Assembly (NCBI GenBank): GCA_963978895.1
Contig: OZ022243.1
Location: 4,805,261 to 4,869,260 of the forward strand
DNA from: Erpobdella octoculata
Taxonomy: Eukaryota; Annelida; Clitellata; Hirudinida; Erpobdellidae
Reading direction: 5' to 3'
Length of the DNA stretch: 64,000 bases
A program made the position numbers and the translations under genes. The notes beneath the pieces are model-generated. The model was not told the origin of the DNA and searched no databases. It worked only from the letters and a program-made list of their open reading frames with translations. Of the stretch, positions 35,101 through 46,489 are shown piece by piece; the first letter of the stretch is position 1, and every line of letters begins with the position of its first letter.

Positions 35101-35638
35101 CATTACTTTCCGTAACTTCAATAAAAAATTCTTTGGCACTCCATAGCTAAACAATCAACAGTAAAAGCGCACAATCAGTGATCCCGGCCCTAACCCTAAC
35201 CCGGGGTCACTGATTGTGTGCTTTTACCACAATCACCTTCATTCCTACTGCAAACCTTATCGTAGCTTATGTTCACATAATATTTTAAAAACAACGATAA
35301 CTTCTGTCCTTCTAAAAACATTGCTGCAAAATGATAAAACTAAAACAACACATTAAGAACTAAGAAACCAAACCGATGCAATTAATCAATGACAACTTAC
35401 ATGATTTCTTTTCGACAGCAGGAGGAATGTTAACTTCTTTTGGTACAGTTGGCGACTTGTCATTGCTGACCGGTGATTTAGCAGGTTTGATAAGAGGTGT
35501 TTGGTCAACAGTTGGTTTAGGAATGTCATCAAGGAGGTTCAAAACAGGGGTGGCTGGAATCTTTTCAAATCCGTAATCACCAGTGGTGCTTTCGGCGACC
35601 ATCCCTTCTGGTTGAATAAGCAGATTCGGTTCAGCCAT
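28249..35638 (-). CDS. RTN: Reticulon (long form, 268 aa, 7 coding exons)
   Basis: Exons: 35638-35401, 29908-29701, 29422-29284, 29169-29100, 28851-28805, 28704-28646, 28294-28249. All introns are GT-AG and the phases agree (1,2,0,1,0,2); two donors are the weaker GTTAGT. The first exon gives an acidic, Pro-rich N-terminus from ATG at 35638 (MAEPNLLIQPEG). The rest is a reticulon-homology domain: VDLVYWKDYRLTGAVF, a long hydrophobic hairpin (about 92-129), a 66-residue loop with IEDIVDSVK, a second hairpin (LFLWVLTYVGAWFNG, about 196-230) and a C-terminal KKKAE, a dilysine ER signal at -3/-4. Reticulons wedge into and curve tubular ER membrane. Intron 1 is 5.5 kb and holds a second first exon and a possible microexon. 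Animal RTN identity is firm; which paralog is unknown. Confidence 0.93.
29910..31600. other. Reticulon intron
   Basis: No other coding exon seen. It contains a 30-bp tandem repeat (30890-30985), an (AC)n tract at 31255-31273 and a GA-rich tract near 31470-31500. Confidence 0.6.
30815..30985. repeat. 30-bp tandem repeat in reticulon intron
   Basis: CTACAATTGAAATGTGATAA plus TATAAGTTTGG units, about three copies, preceded by two ATTAATCAGTGATA units. Confidence 0.75.
31606..31681 (-). CDS. RTN: Reticulon alternative first exon (short form, 214 aa)
   Basis: ATG at 31681 follows a pyrimidine-rich leader and opens MAAQTSENHFHTSGTAQDKP. It ends at a strong donor T|GTAAGT (31606) in phase 1, exactly the phase of the long first exon, so it joins in frame to the RHD exon at 29908. 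Vertebrate RTN genes also make short forms from internal promoters, so this is the expected layout. The predicted protein has a 25-residue head plus the full RHD. No transcript evidence is available here. Confidence 0.8.
32061..32127. repeat. (GA)n microsatellite
   Basis: Nearly pure AG dinucleotides about 400 bp upstream of the short-form ATG on the minus strand. Confidence 0.95.
33112..33205. repeat. 20-bp tandem repeat ATTACATATTATTCTAACT
   Basis: About five imperfect units within reticulon intron 1. Confidence 0.75.
34119..34151 (-). CDS. RTN: Possible in-frame 33-nt reticulon microexon
   Basis: In intron 1 the minus strand reads CGTAACAG|, then 33 nt, then |GTACAAAT. Its length keeps the frame. 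Inserted between the long first exon and the RHD exon it adds eleven residues ending HINPK and changes the first RHD residue from Leu to Val, giving VVDLVYW, closer to the usual VVDLLYW start of reticulon domains. That match supports it, but a chance AG...GT pair cannot be excluded. Confidence 0.55.
35161..35227. repeat. Fold-back hairpin with telomere-like loop
   Basis: Arms 35161-35185 and 35203-35227 are inverted repeats of 25 bp with two mismatches. The 17-base loop is GGCCCTAACCCTAACCC, about two and a half units of the animal telomeric repeat CCCTAA. It lies in reticulon intron 1. Confidence 0.85.
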
Positions 35639-36267
35639 TTTTGTCACTTGAAAAGACGACGAGACGAGTCAACGGTGCGCAGACCTGTGAGATTATTCGA
35701 ATTTCAGTTTCAACTATGGAATAATTAAAAAATATTTTACGGCTGATATTCTAAAAGTGCAAAGAAAAGCGAAGACGAATCGATTCGATGATTCAATGAA
35801 TGCGCATATATGACAATACTCAATATTATGTTAATGAGGACTACTCAATTTCTTGTCATGAGCAGGTGACAGACATTAGAACTAGATCTACTTAAAAGTC
35901 ATTCACATTCAAAGCACGATTATAAGTCTACAAATAAATCTTGAAGCAACAATTCTAACTAAGAAATTAAAGACACCGATACCTGTAACACAGACAAATA
36001 CCAAAGAAGTGCAACACACGAACTGGGACCGTAATTTAAAATTATTATTTTCTAGGACAAACCAATGACTATAAAGAAGTATTTAGTTTCGAGCGTATCG
36101 TCACAAATAATTTTATTTAAATAATTATTTTTTTGAATATCATAAATAAATTTTATTTAATAATTTAACACAAAATTTAAATTTTTATTTGTTTAAATAA
36201 TAGTTTATAGTCCTTTACACTAAATTTAAATTGTTGCAAAATTTTGCTGGCTAGCAAAGGGCGTATA
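35639..36267. other. 5' flank of reticulon
   Basis: Presumed promoter side of the long form. No clear TATA box or CpG-rich segment. The SINE-like tail motif TAGTTTATAGTCCTTTACAC stands near 36202. Confidence 0.5.
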
Positions 36268-36496
36268 TTTTTATTCACCAGGTTATCAACCACACTTACC
36301 AAACCTTTTTTAATTTATCAAATTTCTCCGTTACGCGTTTTTTATTCACCTGATGAACGGTCATCATCTGGTTTAAACCACATTCACCATGGTTTAGTTC
36401 AGTGGCTCATCAGAAAATAAAAAAAGCGCGTAACGGAGATATTTGATAAATGAAAAAAAGCTTTGGTGAGTTTGGTTGATAACCTGGTGAATAAAA
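36268..36496. repeat. Long inverted repeat (fold-back element)
   Basis: Arms of about 88 bp (36268-36355 and 36407-36496), both with ATTCACCAGGTTATCAACCA and TCTCCGTTACGCG cores in inverse orientation, roughly 85 percent alike. There is a 51-bp spacer and no coding content. Confidence 0.85.
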
Positions 36497-36552
36497 AAAC
36501 ACGACTAAACTGAACTGACCAGCAGAGGCGTAGCTAAGGTGGGGCGGCCCGC

Positions 36553-36584
36553 CCGGGTGTCACCCGTTTGGAAGTGACACCCGG
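36553..36584. repeat. Perfect 11-bp hairpin in a GC-rich patch
   Basis: CCGGGTGTCAC and GTGACACCCGG are separated by 10 bases. The preceding GAGGCGTAGCTAAGGTGGGG resembles the ends of common animal MITEs, so this may be one MITE terminus. Confidence 0.75.
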
Positions 36585-37009
36585 CTGCGATTAAAAAAAA
36601 AACTTTACACAAACTCCATAAAATAAAATAACGGCTAAAAATTTTAAAAAAATATACGTATCTAGGTTGGACTGCTCATTTTGATGAGGTTGTGGCTGCA
36701 ATTTGGGGATTTTGTAATAAACAAGAAAATGTAGACACCAGAGGTCTGGCTCAAAACTTTATGCATGCGTTATGTAATTTAACTGTTCTTTGTTCCCTCT
36801 TCTTTTGTAATTATGTACTAAGGAAAATAAATTGCACTCAAAGTAAAGGCTTTAGTATTGACGGTTAGCTATAATAATAGAGGCACTTTGGCACTTTGTC
36901 TTTATAATCTAGCTAGTCAAAAAGCTGTTTAAATTTTAATTGCAAGATTTTCGTACAGAGAAAAATACACACACATACACAAACAGAGATTGTAACCTAA
37001 ATAAAAGTT

Positions 37010-37258
37010 TTTTAAAAGTTTTTAAAAGTTTGTAAAAGGTTTGTAAAAAGTTTTTTAAAAGTTGGTAAAAAGTTGGTAAAAAGTTGGTAAAAAGTTTGTA
37101 AAAAGTTTGTAAAAAGGCTGTAAATAGTTTGTAAAAAGTTTGTAAAAAGTTTGTAAAATGTTTGTAAAAAGTTTGTAAAAAGTTTGTAAAAAGTGTGTAA
37201 AAATTTTTTAAAAATTTTGTATAAGTTTGTAAAAAATTTGTAAAAAGTTTGTAAAAAA
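37010..37258. repeat. 11-bp minisatellite GTTTGTAAAAA
   Basis: More than 20 imperfect units; reading them on the minus strand gives a false FYKLFTNFLQT protein. Confidence 0.92.
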
Positions 37259-37285
37259 CAACGTAAACGCTTTGATGTAATCTAA

Positions 37286-37475
37286 AAAGTAAGGGCCCTT
37301 TTGTCGGGGCCCTTATGTCGGGGACCTTTTTGTCGGGGGCCGTTATGGCGGGGATCGTTTTGTCGGGGGCCCTTTTGTCGGGGCTCTTTTGACGGAACCG
37401 TTTTGACGGGGCCCATTTGTCGGAGGCCGTAATGTCGGGGCCCTTTTGTCTGAGGCCCATTTGACGGGTCACCAT
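37286..37475. repeat. GC-rich 15-bp minisatellite (GGCCCTTTTGTCGGG)
   Basis: About 12 imperfect units, directly after the AT-rich minisatellite. Confidence 0.9.
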
Positions 37476-37479
37476 CTCA

Positions 37480-38235
37480 ACGCTAATGATAAAAATTACG
37501 CGCTGACCTTGACCTTGGCAAATCAAGGTCAAACCAAAAACCAAAAATGTCTCTTCCTTATCATGTTTACATCAAAATTTAATATAAAATGTTTCATTTT
37601 CATTTTGAGAGTTTTTTACTCATATGACCTTGAAATTTTTTTCTGCCAAGGTCACAACGATAATTTCTCAGGTTTGTTAACGGTGACGACATATAGTACT
37701 AAAAATTCTGAATCCAACGATGTGTAATACATGCTTGCAACATTTTTTCCACCTTTAACTAATTCTACCAGAATTAGAGAAGAACGAGAAATAACCTATC
37801 TAAAACCCCTGGCAACTATATATGGTTACCCTGTCATTATTGTATTATTTGAATACGTCAAAAACATATAAACATTGAATATTTAAAAAAAAACTAATTT
37901 AAAATAATTTCATTTTAGTTTAAAAACTTTTTTTATCAAACAAATTTGTTCTTAGTTTAATAGCAAAGTTTTGCTTTCCATGAAAAAATGAAGCAATAAA
38001 TTACATTTCTACACGCATAAAATAAAAATTTCCTTCCTCTTGTAGAAATAGTTTTCATCATCTCCATTTTGCTTGCTTCTTTCTTCTACAGAGTTTCATT
38101 TTGTTAAAAACTACACAATCAAGTCTAATAGATTATACCTACCTAGATTAATCTAATAGAATTATACCTACTTCTTTATCATGACATAAAAAAAAGAATA
38201 ATATTTTTTAATATCTGCAGCTTTAAGAATATGAG
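37480..38235. other. No gene seen
   Basis: The open frame at 37446-37727 starts inside the minisatellite and shows no motif. The rest is AT-rich. Confidence 0.5.
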
Positions 38236-38238
38236 ATA

Positions 38239-38580
38239 CTAGCAGGGTACCCGGAGTTGCCCGAGGTTTTATAAAGAATTTTTATCGTTTTTCTCTCGCT
38301 CCCATTTCTTTCTCCTATGCTCTCCCGCTCCCGTCGCTTTCCCGTTCCCGCTTACTCTCACGTTCCCGGTCGCTTTCCTGCTTCCTCTCGTTTTTCCGCT
38401 CCTAGTCACTTTTTCGTTCCCGCTTGCTCCCGTTCCTGCTCATTCTCCAGTCCCGATCGCTATCCCGCTCCTACTCACTTTGTGACCGATCTCTGTTGAT
38501 CATCAAGGTTGTGTGAAAATTTCATTACGATCGGATAAATGTTGTAGCAATGCATAAAGGACAAACAAACAAACAAATGT
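38239..38580 (-). mobile_element. Small Helitron family B copy
   Basis: The low end CTAGCAGGGTACCCGGAGTT is a Helitron 3' end in reverse complement. CT-rich CGCTCCCGTCGCTTTCCCGT units follow, then CATTACGATCGGATAAATGT and TAGCAATGCATAAAGGACAA, the reverse of the family B 5' module. The 5' terminal bases are not preserved; the end is placed at the ACAAACAAACAAAT run. Confidence 0.75.
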
Positions 38581-40196
38581 TTTAAAGTGATTTCTTTATG
38601 CTAATTTCAGCAATGTTAAAAAAAACAAATTAATTATTCTGAACGAGGGCGGAGGGGTTGATCAGAGCATTGTGACGTCGCATTTTGAGTGGCTGTGATT
38701 TGACGACGTGTGACAATGGAGGAGGAGGGAGTAAAGAAAAACTCCCCACTGCCAAACAAATCTGAAATACCACGCGTTGTTCTATTGAACTGCCAAGTAG
38801 AAATAATTTTTCCCGCTGTATCTGACAGGGCAGGATTTAAGACAAAATTGAGCCTGATGCTGCAACGCAAAAAGGCTTATTTTTTTCGGCATTTGTGCAT
38901 GTATACCTACATTCGACATTCACCGTACATGCGCACTTAGACCGACCAAGGAGCCTCACTTGCTTGCGACGCAACCAGCCAGCCTTCATTGAACATGAAT
39001 AATAATAACGGCGTACTATAAGTAGCAACTCGAGACTAACTATGTAACATCAACACAAAATTTCACTATTCTCTCACGAAACAGAGTAAAAAAAGAATGG
39101 GCAGAGACATAATTGCCTCAAATTTACTCGTCTCTTTTTATCTGGGCCTATTCCAGGGATGTGTTTAACACTAATGCAGCAGCATCAATAGCACCCACCT
39201 TAATTTGGCCCTGGTGTCTTACAGACCCGAGCCGTTTTTTTGGTCTATTGGCTTCAATTTTTGACAATTACTCTACCTGTTTACAGCATTCTACATCTTC
39301 AGACTCTTCTGTCTGGTCACAATATTCAACATTGTCACAATACTCTTGTCAAAATTCTCGAAGTTGACTATTGTAACTTTTAAATTCAACATTTCATAAG
39401 GAATCATTCAGTTCAGAGGCATAACATTTTTTTTATTAATCTTCAAAGTACACTCAATAAACATTTTCCAGAAAAAAATTGCACTGATTCATTAAGTCAA
39501 TATATTAAGATAAACAATAAACAGAATGCAAATGACCAATCTAATCAATATGTACATTAAAAGTGCTCAAATCAGATTGGCGCTCCCGAAGACTATGACG
39601 ACTATATTTAGGCAAATACATACTCACATTCATTAAGTAGTGAAGACAGTACACATTTGGAGACTCATTATTTCAACATTTATTACAAAATCTCTTACCA
39701 GGCTGTTTACCTGTAAACACTTGAAGATTAAAATAAATAATCTCTTTAAAATGCTTACAAAGGTTATGCCAACATCCAACAAAAGAATAGCAAAAAATTA
39801 CCCAAAAATTCAATAGAGGCACAACAATCCCATAGCTGTATAAGCAATCAATTGGTATTCTTGATGATTAAAAAAAAATGATAGCTTAACATGATTTACG
39901 TGAGATATAACTAATAGATCTTACAGAAAGAATATTTGTAAATATGTTTGAAAAACATGATTCTTTTCTCTAATGGAAGAAACAATTTTGCAGAAAATAA
40001 ATGATGCAGTCTTAAGTCTTTGTATGTTGATGAAAATGGTTTTTAAACGTTCCATTTAGAGATACGAGTGCGATAGGAGCTAGCGGTCATCCAATTTAGT
40101 CAGATACTCAATCAACACAATGAAAACTACAATCAAAGCACATACAATAAAAAAATAATAATAAAAGTGTTTATAAACTAATAATAAAAAAAAAAT
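38581..40196. other. No gene seen
   Basis: Short frames at 38710-38940 and 39113-39367 lack family motifs. A GC-richer patch at 38640-38720 has TGACGTCG. The 3' flank of the gene at 40197 is included; no poly(A) signal is found within 100 bp of its stop. Confidence 0.5.
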
Positions 40197-41851
40197 CTAC
40201 AATTTGACGACAGATTTCGAAACCACTTGGACTTGATTTCCATTTTCTTTAAATAAAGGCAAAGTGAAGAGGATGTCGTCAATGAGATCTCCATTTTGAA
40301 TTTTCATGAAGACGTGAACCTGTAATGAAAAATTTGTTCAATTAAACTTTTAAAGACAAATTTATATTTTCAAGACACATTAATTTTCTAAATTACTTTA
40401 TTTTAGCTTGTTTAACAGGCGTGGCCGGAGAGTTTAAAAAACAAGACGTGGCTCTTCAAATCAGAAAATTTGAATAGGTAAAAAGTATTCAAAACAATCT
40501 TTAGAATACATTTGTATTAATTTTAAGAGCCACCTCCTTTTGAATAAACCCTCCAAGCAGCCTGAATGTGCATTATATATCCACTAAAATATGGCATGCA
40601 TTTCACTCCTCTCACTTTGACCCCAGAAAAAACAAAACGATTGATCATAGTGAACTTCTATAACTGCTAAATATGAACATTTTTTAAGAGATTAATCATG
40701 CAACTGACCTGTCGTTGACCTACAACCTTGTACAGTTCAATCTCCAGTCGTGCACTCCCGTTGGCTCTCAGTGACAGAATGGTCATTGCTTCTGCCCTCC
40801 ACACGCTTAATAAGTCAGCAATTTTCATATCTGAAAAGAAGTAAAAACCAAATGCTTTTCAATTACTAGACTGATTTTTTTTCTTATAATATTAAAATTA
40901 ACATTTTTTATATGAAAACCAATCTTAAAAGTAGTTGAAACATACTACTATCACATATCTTACTGACATTAATGTGGTAAGTTATAGGCACTTAATAAAT
41001 TCAGCTTTATTTATTTATTTTATTCATAATCAAGCAAAAATTAATATTAAATACAGCAAAAATAGATTAAAAAGAACATGTACAAATGGGCTGGTGCAAA
41101 TTTGAGTTACCTTTGTAATCAATATCAAGCTGGAGCCAAAAAATCTGTCCATCGCTGCCCAGTTTCGTAGCGGCAGGGGAAACCAATGATTTCTCAAGAC
41201 CGAGGACATGTTCAGCAAATGTTTCATACGATCTCAGCGGGGTGCATACCGACTCAATCTGCTCTCCAAATGCAGCGTTCATTGCGTCCAGTGCTGCATC
41301 AATCCCGCCATCGAGAACTTGAGGGAAAGAAATAACAGTTGAAAACGCTAACAATTATTATTCAACAAGAAAGAGGTATAATCCGACTCCAAATTCTAAC
41401 GCGTTAATATCTAACATGGACGGAATGAGTCAGTGTTAATCATCTTCATGTATAAAAATACAGCTTAAATTGCCTTAAATGTATTTTCCTTAGTCAACGT
41501 TAGTTATTAAAATTTCTGTAGTAAACATATCTATGCAGGGCCTTCCAGTCAAATTAATAAATTAAGTAAAAGAATCTTTTAAATAGCTTACCAGATTAAT
41601 TCATCTAGTAATCTAAGCTAAATTTATTCTGCTGTTTTGAATAGAAACATTCAATAAAAATCATGAATAAAAATAATCATGAATATACCAAAAACCAAGC
41701 GATTCTCCCCGACAACTTTGAAACCATATACGATCGTTCCCTTGTTAGCAATTGCTTCTTGAACGTTTCGCCAACACCCGCTAATAACTTCTTTAATGTA
41801 CGCTTGCGGACGAATTTTAATCAGCAGAAGGTGCAAGTGATGCTCGGCCAT
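40197..41851 (-). CDS. Unknown 204-aa protein, 4 exons, two ferredoxin-like halves
   Basis: Exons 41851-41689, 41317-41111, 40830-40709 and 40319-40197, all GT-AG, phases 1,1,0, stop TAG. ATG at 41851 opens MAEHHLHLLLIKIRPQAYIK. The acceptors are good (CTTTTCAG, TCATTACAG; the second exon uses CCCTCAAG). I do not recognise the family. By eye both halves have a strand-helix-strand-strand-helix-strand order: first HLHLLLIKI / AYIKEVISGCWRNVQEAI / TIVYGFKVV / RLVFVLDGG / IDAALDAMNAAF; second IFWLQLDIDY / KIADLLSVWRAEAMTILSL / ARLEIELYKVV / QVHVFMKIQ / LIDDILFTLPLF / VQVVSKSVV. That suggests a duplicated alpha-beta (ferredoxin-like, dimeric barrel) fold. No signal peptide or membrane segment; probably cytosolic. 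The structure is inferred from splice sites and frame only. Confidence 0.82.
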
Positions 41852-43047
<1,196 letters not shown>

Positions 43048-43204
43048 GGTTCATAGTCCTTTACCCATTTTGTTAAAAACTGAAATAGAACTATGTAAGA
43101 AATAAATACTGAAGTATTTACACTAGCAGATCACAATTTAGTCATGTTTTTTCTAGTTTATCTAGGTTTGTTACTGGCAAAGCAAAGTTCAAATATAAAT
43201 GGAA

Positions 43205-43575
43205 CAAGTAAATTAAAAACGAATTTTTAAAACCAATGCTTTTATATGTAATTAAAACACAAATTTTGCAATCAATTTTTTCTTATATTACTCTTTTATT
43301 TTATATTAAAGTCGAAATATCTTAATTATATCGAAATATCGAAATTAATTAAAATTAACTAAATTAATTGACTTATTGTAAAACTAATAATTGAATATTG
43401 CATTGTCTTTTATTTTGAGCATGTATGCAAAATTTGAAAAAAATCTATCATCAGGAAGTGACTCAAAAATTGATTGCAAGATTTGAAACAGACAGAGAAA
43501 CAGACAGACAGACAGAGAAACAAACAGACAGACAGAGAAACAAACAGAGACGATGAGTTAATAAAAGCATTGGTA
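43205..43575 (-). mobile_element. HINE-like element, single unit
   Basis: Begins CAAGTAAATTAAAAACGAAT and ends ATAAAAGCATTGGTA: the reverse complement of the element at 2593. Three short CAGACAGAGAAA units; monomeric, without the TTTTCTTGAGGG spacer. Confidence 0.8.
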
Positions 43576-44580
43576 AAAATGTAAGTTGTTGTTATTACTA
43601 GTTTTTTCAAAAATTAAAATTTATTCAACAAACACGAAATAAGAGTTCAGAAAACGAACGAAGCAAACAAAATTATTATTCAATAATACCATAAAGTACT
43701 TAACTGTAAACGAAAAACAGTGAACTATCATCAATAAACATTGAATCATCATCAAACTATACAGAATGTTTAAGAAAAACTACTATATTATAGTTAAACT
43801 CCATGCAGGAAAAACATAGTTTGAGAAAAAGAAGATAGCCCGCCGCAGGGGAAAAATTTTTTCGACTATTTTTAGTCTGCAGTCTGATTAACCCAATGAA
43901 ATTCAAATACCCCCCCCCCTAGTAAAAAAAGTCTTTGGATTTGCAAAAATCTCACGGGTGGCACCTGTCGGAGCTGGGGGGGGGGGGTACACCTCCTTAA
44001 AAATGTCAACCTAATATTAGAGACAGTCACATAATTACATAGCTTCCATAATCTTGTTTCTTGGTCAAAAGTAACAACTGATGGTATATTAACTTCCAAA
44101 TAAGATTAAACATCTTCTCCAGCATTTTTGTGAGCTTTTGATGTTTAGAGAAATCAGAAAAATGCATTAGAGAAATGAACCACTAATTGGCCCATACAAG
44201 GAATAAAAATTAGGAATGAAAAAAAAACACTTTCCTATAACTCTTTTAAAGTGTTTTGGTTTCAACCTTTCTTTTTTAATCAATCAATCAATGTAAACAG
44301 TCATAGAGCGCATCTTACAGAGCCTTTATGGCCTGCCTGCTACAACACCGTGGAATTGCTAATTTTTTCATCAGCATGCATTCATTGCTACTGCAAATTC
44401 ATGAACATAACTTTTGTCATATCTACCGATTCCCTCTGAATCAAAAAATTTCTTTCTAAGATGTTACAATAAAAATGTTGCTGGCGTGTAAAAGTATATT
44501 AAGCTACTTCGTATATACAAATAATTATCTCCGACAGTTTGAAAAGCAGTGATAAATTGAACAAAGCTTTTTTTAGGAAG
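43576..44580. other. No gene seen
   Basis: AT-rich, with a poly-C run (43910-43919) and a poly-G run (43976-43987) about 60 bp apart that could pair. Confidence 0.5.
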
Positions 44581-44587
44581 TGGGACG

Positions 44588-44968
44588 TTGTGGACTTTAA
44601 ATCCGCCAAAGCCTACAACACCCCCTCCCCCGGTCATGGTTGGACATCGCTGCTACAACTGTCATCAAACGGGGCACATGGCAATAGAGTGTCGGCAAAG
44701 TAGCCCTAGAAATCCAGTATTTTGCCAAACACGGAAAGAGACGACTACGTCAGCACCATGCAAGGATTCCGGCTTTCTGAATGCATGCGCTGCCATGGTG
44801 ATGGAAGAAAAAATGGATGAGGTGGAATTGAAGTGTGGATGCGTTTTGCCTGTCATTGCGGATGGTTGTTTGCACTCAGGAGAAAAGTTTAATTTAACCA
44901 GAGGGTTTGTGAACAGAAAACCGGTAAAAGTTTTGAGGGACACTGGCTGTACTGCCATAATGCCGTAA
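44588..44968 (+). pseudogene. Gag zinc knuckle and start of protease
   Basis: Open frame without a convincing ATG, so it is the inside of a longer ancestral gene. A CCHC zinc knuckle (C22, C25, H30, C35 in CYNCHQTGHMAIEC) is the nucleic-acid-binding part of Gag. Further on, KPVKVLRDTGCTAIM has the DTG catalytic triad of a retroviral-type aspartic protease (about residue 118). The frame stops at 44968, where the protease continues in the next frame (VMVKESLV). That is either a mutation or an ancestral frame change. Confidence 0.8.
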
Positions 44969-45594
44969 TGGTAAAGGAATCATTAGTGCACCCGCGTCAG
45001 ATGACCGGAAGAACGAGACCCTGTGTTTTGATCGACGGCACAGTTCGGGTAGCTCCAACAGCAGTGGTAAAAATCAAAACAGACTGGTTCAGAGGAACCA
45101 GAGAGGTGGTGTGCATGAAAAACCTACTTTGCGATCTCGTGCTGGGAAATGTTGATGGGGTAAGAGGTTTTGATGCAATGGCTGCAGGAAAACGCTTTGG
45201 TCGGAAACCACAGAAATCCGCGCCCAACTACGACAGCACTCAGAGGAATGATCGGGTAAATTATAGAAAATCGTCGGCTAACTCGGAGCTGTACCAAAGC
45301 AAGGAAAGAAACACGTCTGCCATTTCAAAGGTAGGAAATAAAGTTCAAGCTTTGAATCCGCCAAAAGAAAGACCAAGGCTCAATCTTCTGCCGAGAGGCC
45401 AAAATGGAGGGGTGGGGAAAGATGGAAAGTTGAATCCGGCAATCTTCGGAGATGCCCGCCCTGTTGACACAACACGCAGAGAGATAGAGATTGAGAATAA
45501 GTTGAAAATAAACTACTTTAAAGGACAAGAAAATATTGGAGCTGATTTTCTGAACAGACAAGAATCCACCAAAGGTAACACAAAAAACACTTAG
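44968..45594 (+). pseudogene. Protease remainder fused to an eIF4B-like segment
   Basis: The 208-residue frame first completes the protease region (QMTGRTRPCVLIDGTVRVAP, LLCDLVLGNVDGV), as in gypsy elements of aquatic animals. A basic, polar stretch follows. Residues about 131-179 (45358-45504) then read ERPRLNLLPR and FGDARPVDTTRREIEIENKL, closely like the RPKLNLKPR ... FGGAKPVDTAAREREVEERL segment of eIF4B, a translation initiation factor. The frame then returns to element sequence, YFKGQENIGADFLNR, the usual end of gypsy RNase H. The stop is at 45594. All joins are in frame. Confidence 0.78.
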
Positions 45595-45723
45595 TGTTTT
45601 CTTCGGAAGAGGGGGGATATGTAAGATGAAGATGATTCATCTTACGTATTTTCGTGATATTTGTGTATTTTTATTTTATTATGTGTGCATTTTATAATGA
45701 TTGGATATGTTGAAACAATAAGT

Positions 45724-45767
45724 CATTTATGTATGTATGTATGTATGTATGTGTGTGTATATGTATG

Positions 45768-45803
<36 letters not shown>

Positions 45804-45904
45804 TGTATGTATGTATGTATGTATGTATGTATGTATGTATGTATGTATGTATGTATGTATGTATGTATGTATGTATGTATGTATGTATGTATGTGTGTAT
45901 ATAT
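45724..45904. repeat. (TATG)n microsatellite
   Basis: About 45 units with a few GTGT interruptions, inside the probable LTR. Confidence 0.97.
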
Positions 45905-45964
45905 GTATATTGGTGCTCTTGTGACATTGTGTGTGCTTATTAATTTTTTTATCTAGGTATTTAT

Positions 45965-46131
<167 letters not shown>

Positions 46132-46489
46132 TTTCCGGTTAGTTGATATAGAAAATATAATTGTGTGTATGTATTTTTTGGAATTTTACAGTGTGTTGAA
46201 GTTGAGTGTTCGAGAGAGAATAAAAGTTTGTAAAAGACGTGTTGCGAAGACAATTTGAATTATCAAGAGATTAGTAAGAATAACAGGAGATTCTGCGAAG
46301 TGATATAATTTGTGAAACCTGCATCTTTTAGTAAATATCCGATAGAAGCAGTAATAACCAGGAATAGAATTCGGGAAATCTTGTCCTATAAATAACTTCA
46401 AATTACAACGTTACGAATCGCTACTGAGCCAACTCGTTGAACGTTTACAAAGTTGTTCATCATAATAAAATACATTTTTTTTTACAAAA

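Noticed and set aside
35639..35647. Reticulon start three codons upstream (M-T-K-M)
   Set aside because: That codon is GTG; the first ATG is at 35638 in a good context.
36936..37544. 202-residue frame with FYKLFTNFLQT and DKRAPDK repeats
   Set aside because: It spans two minisatellites; no non-repeat domain.
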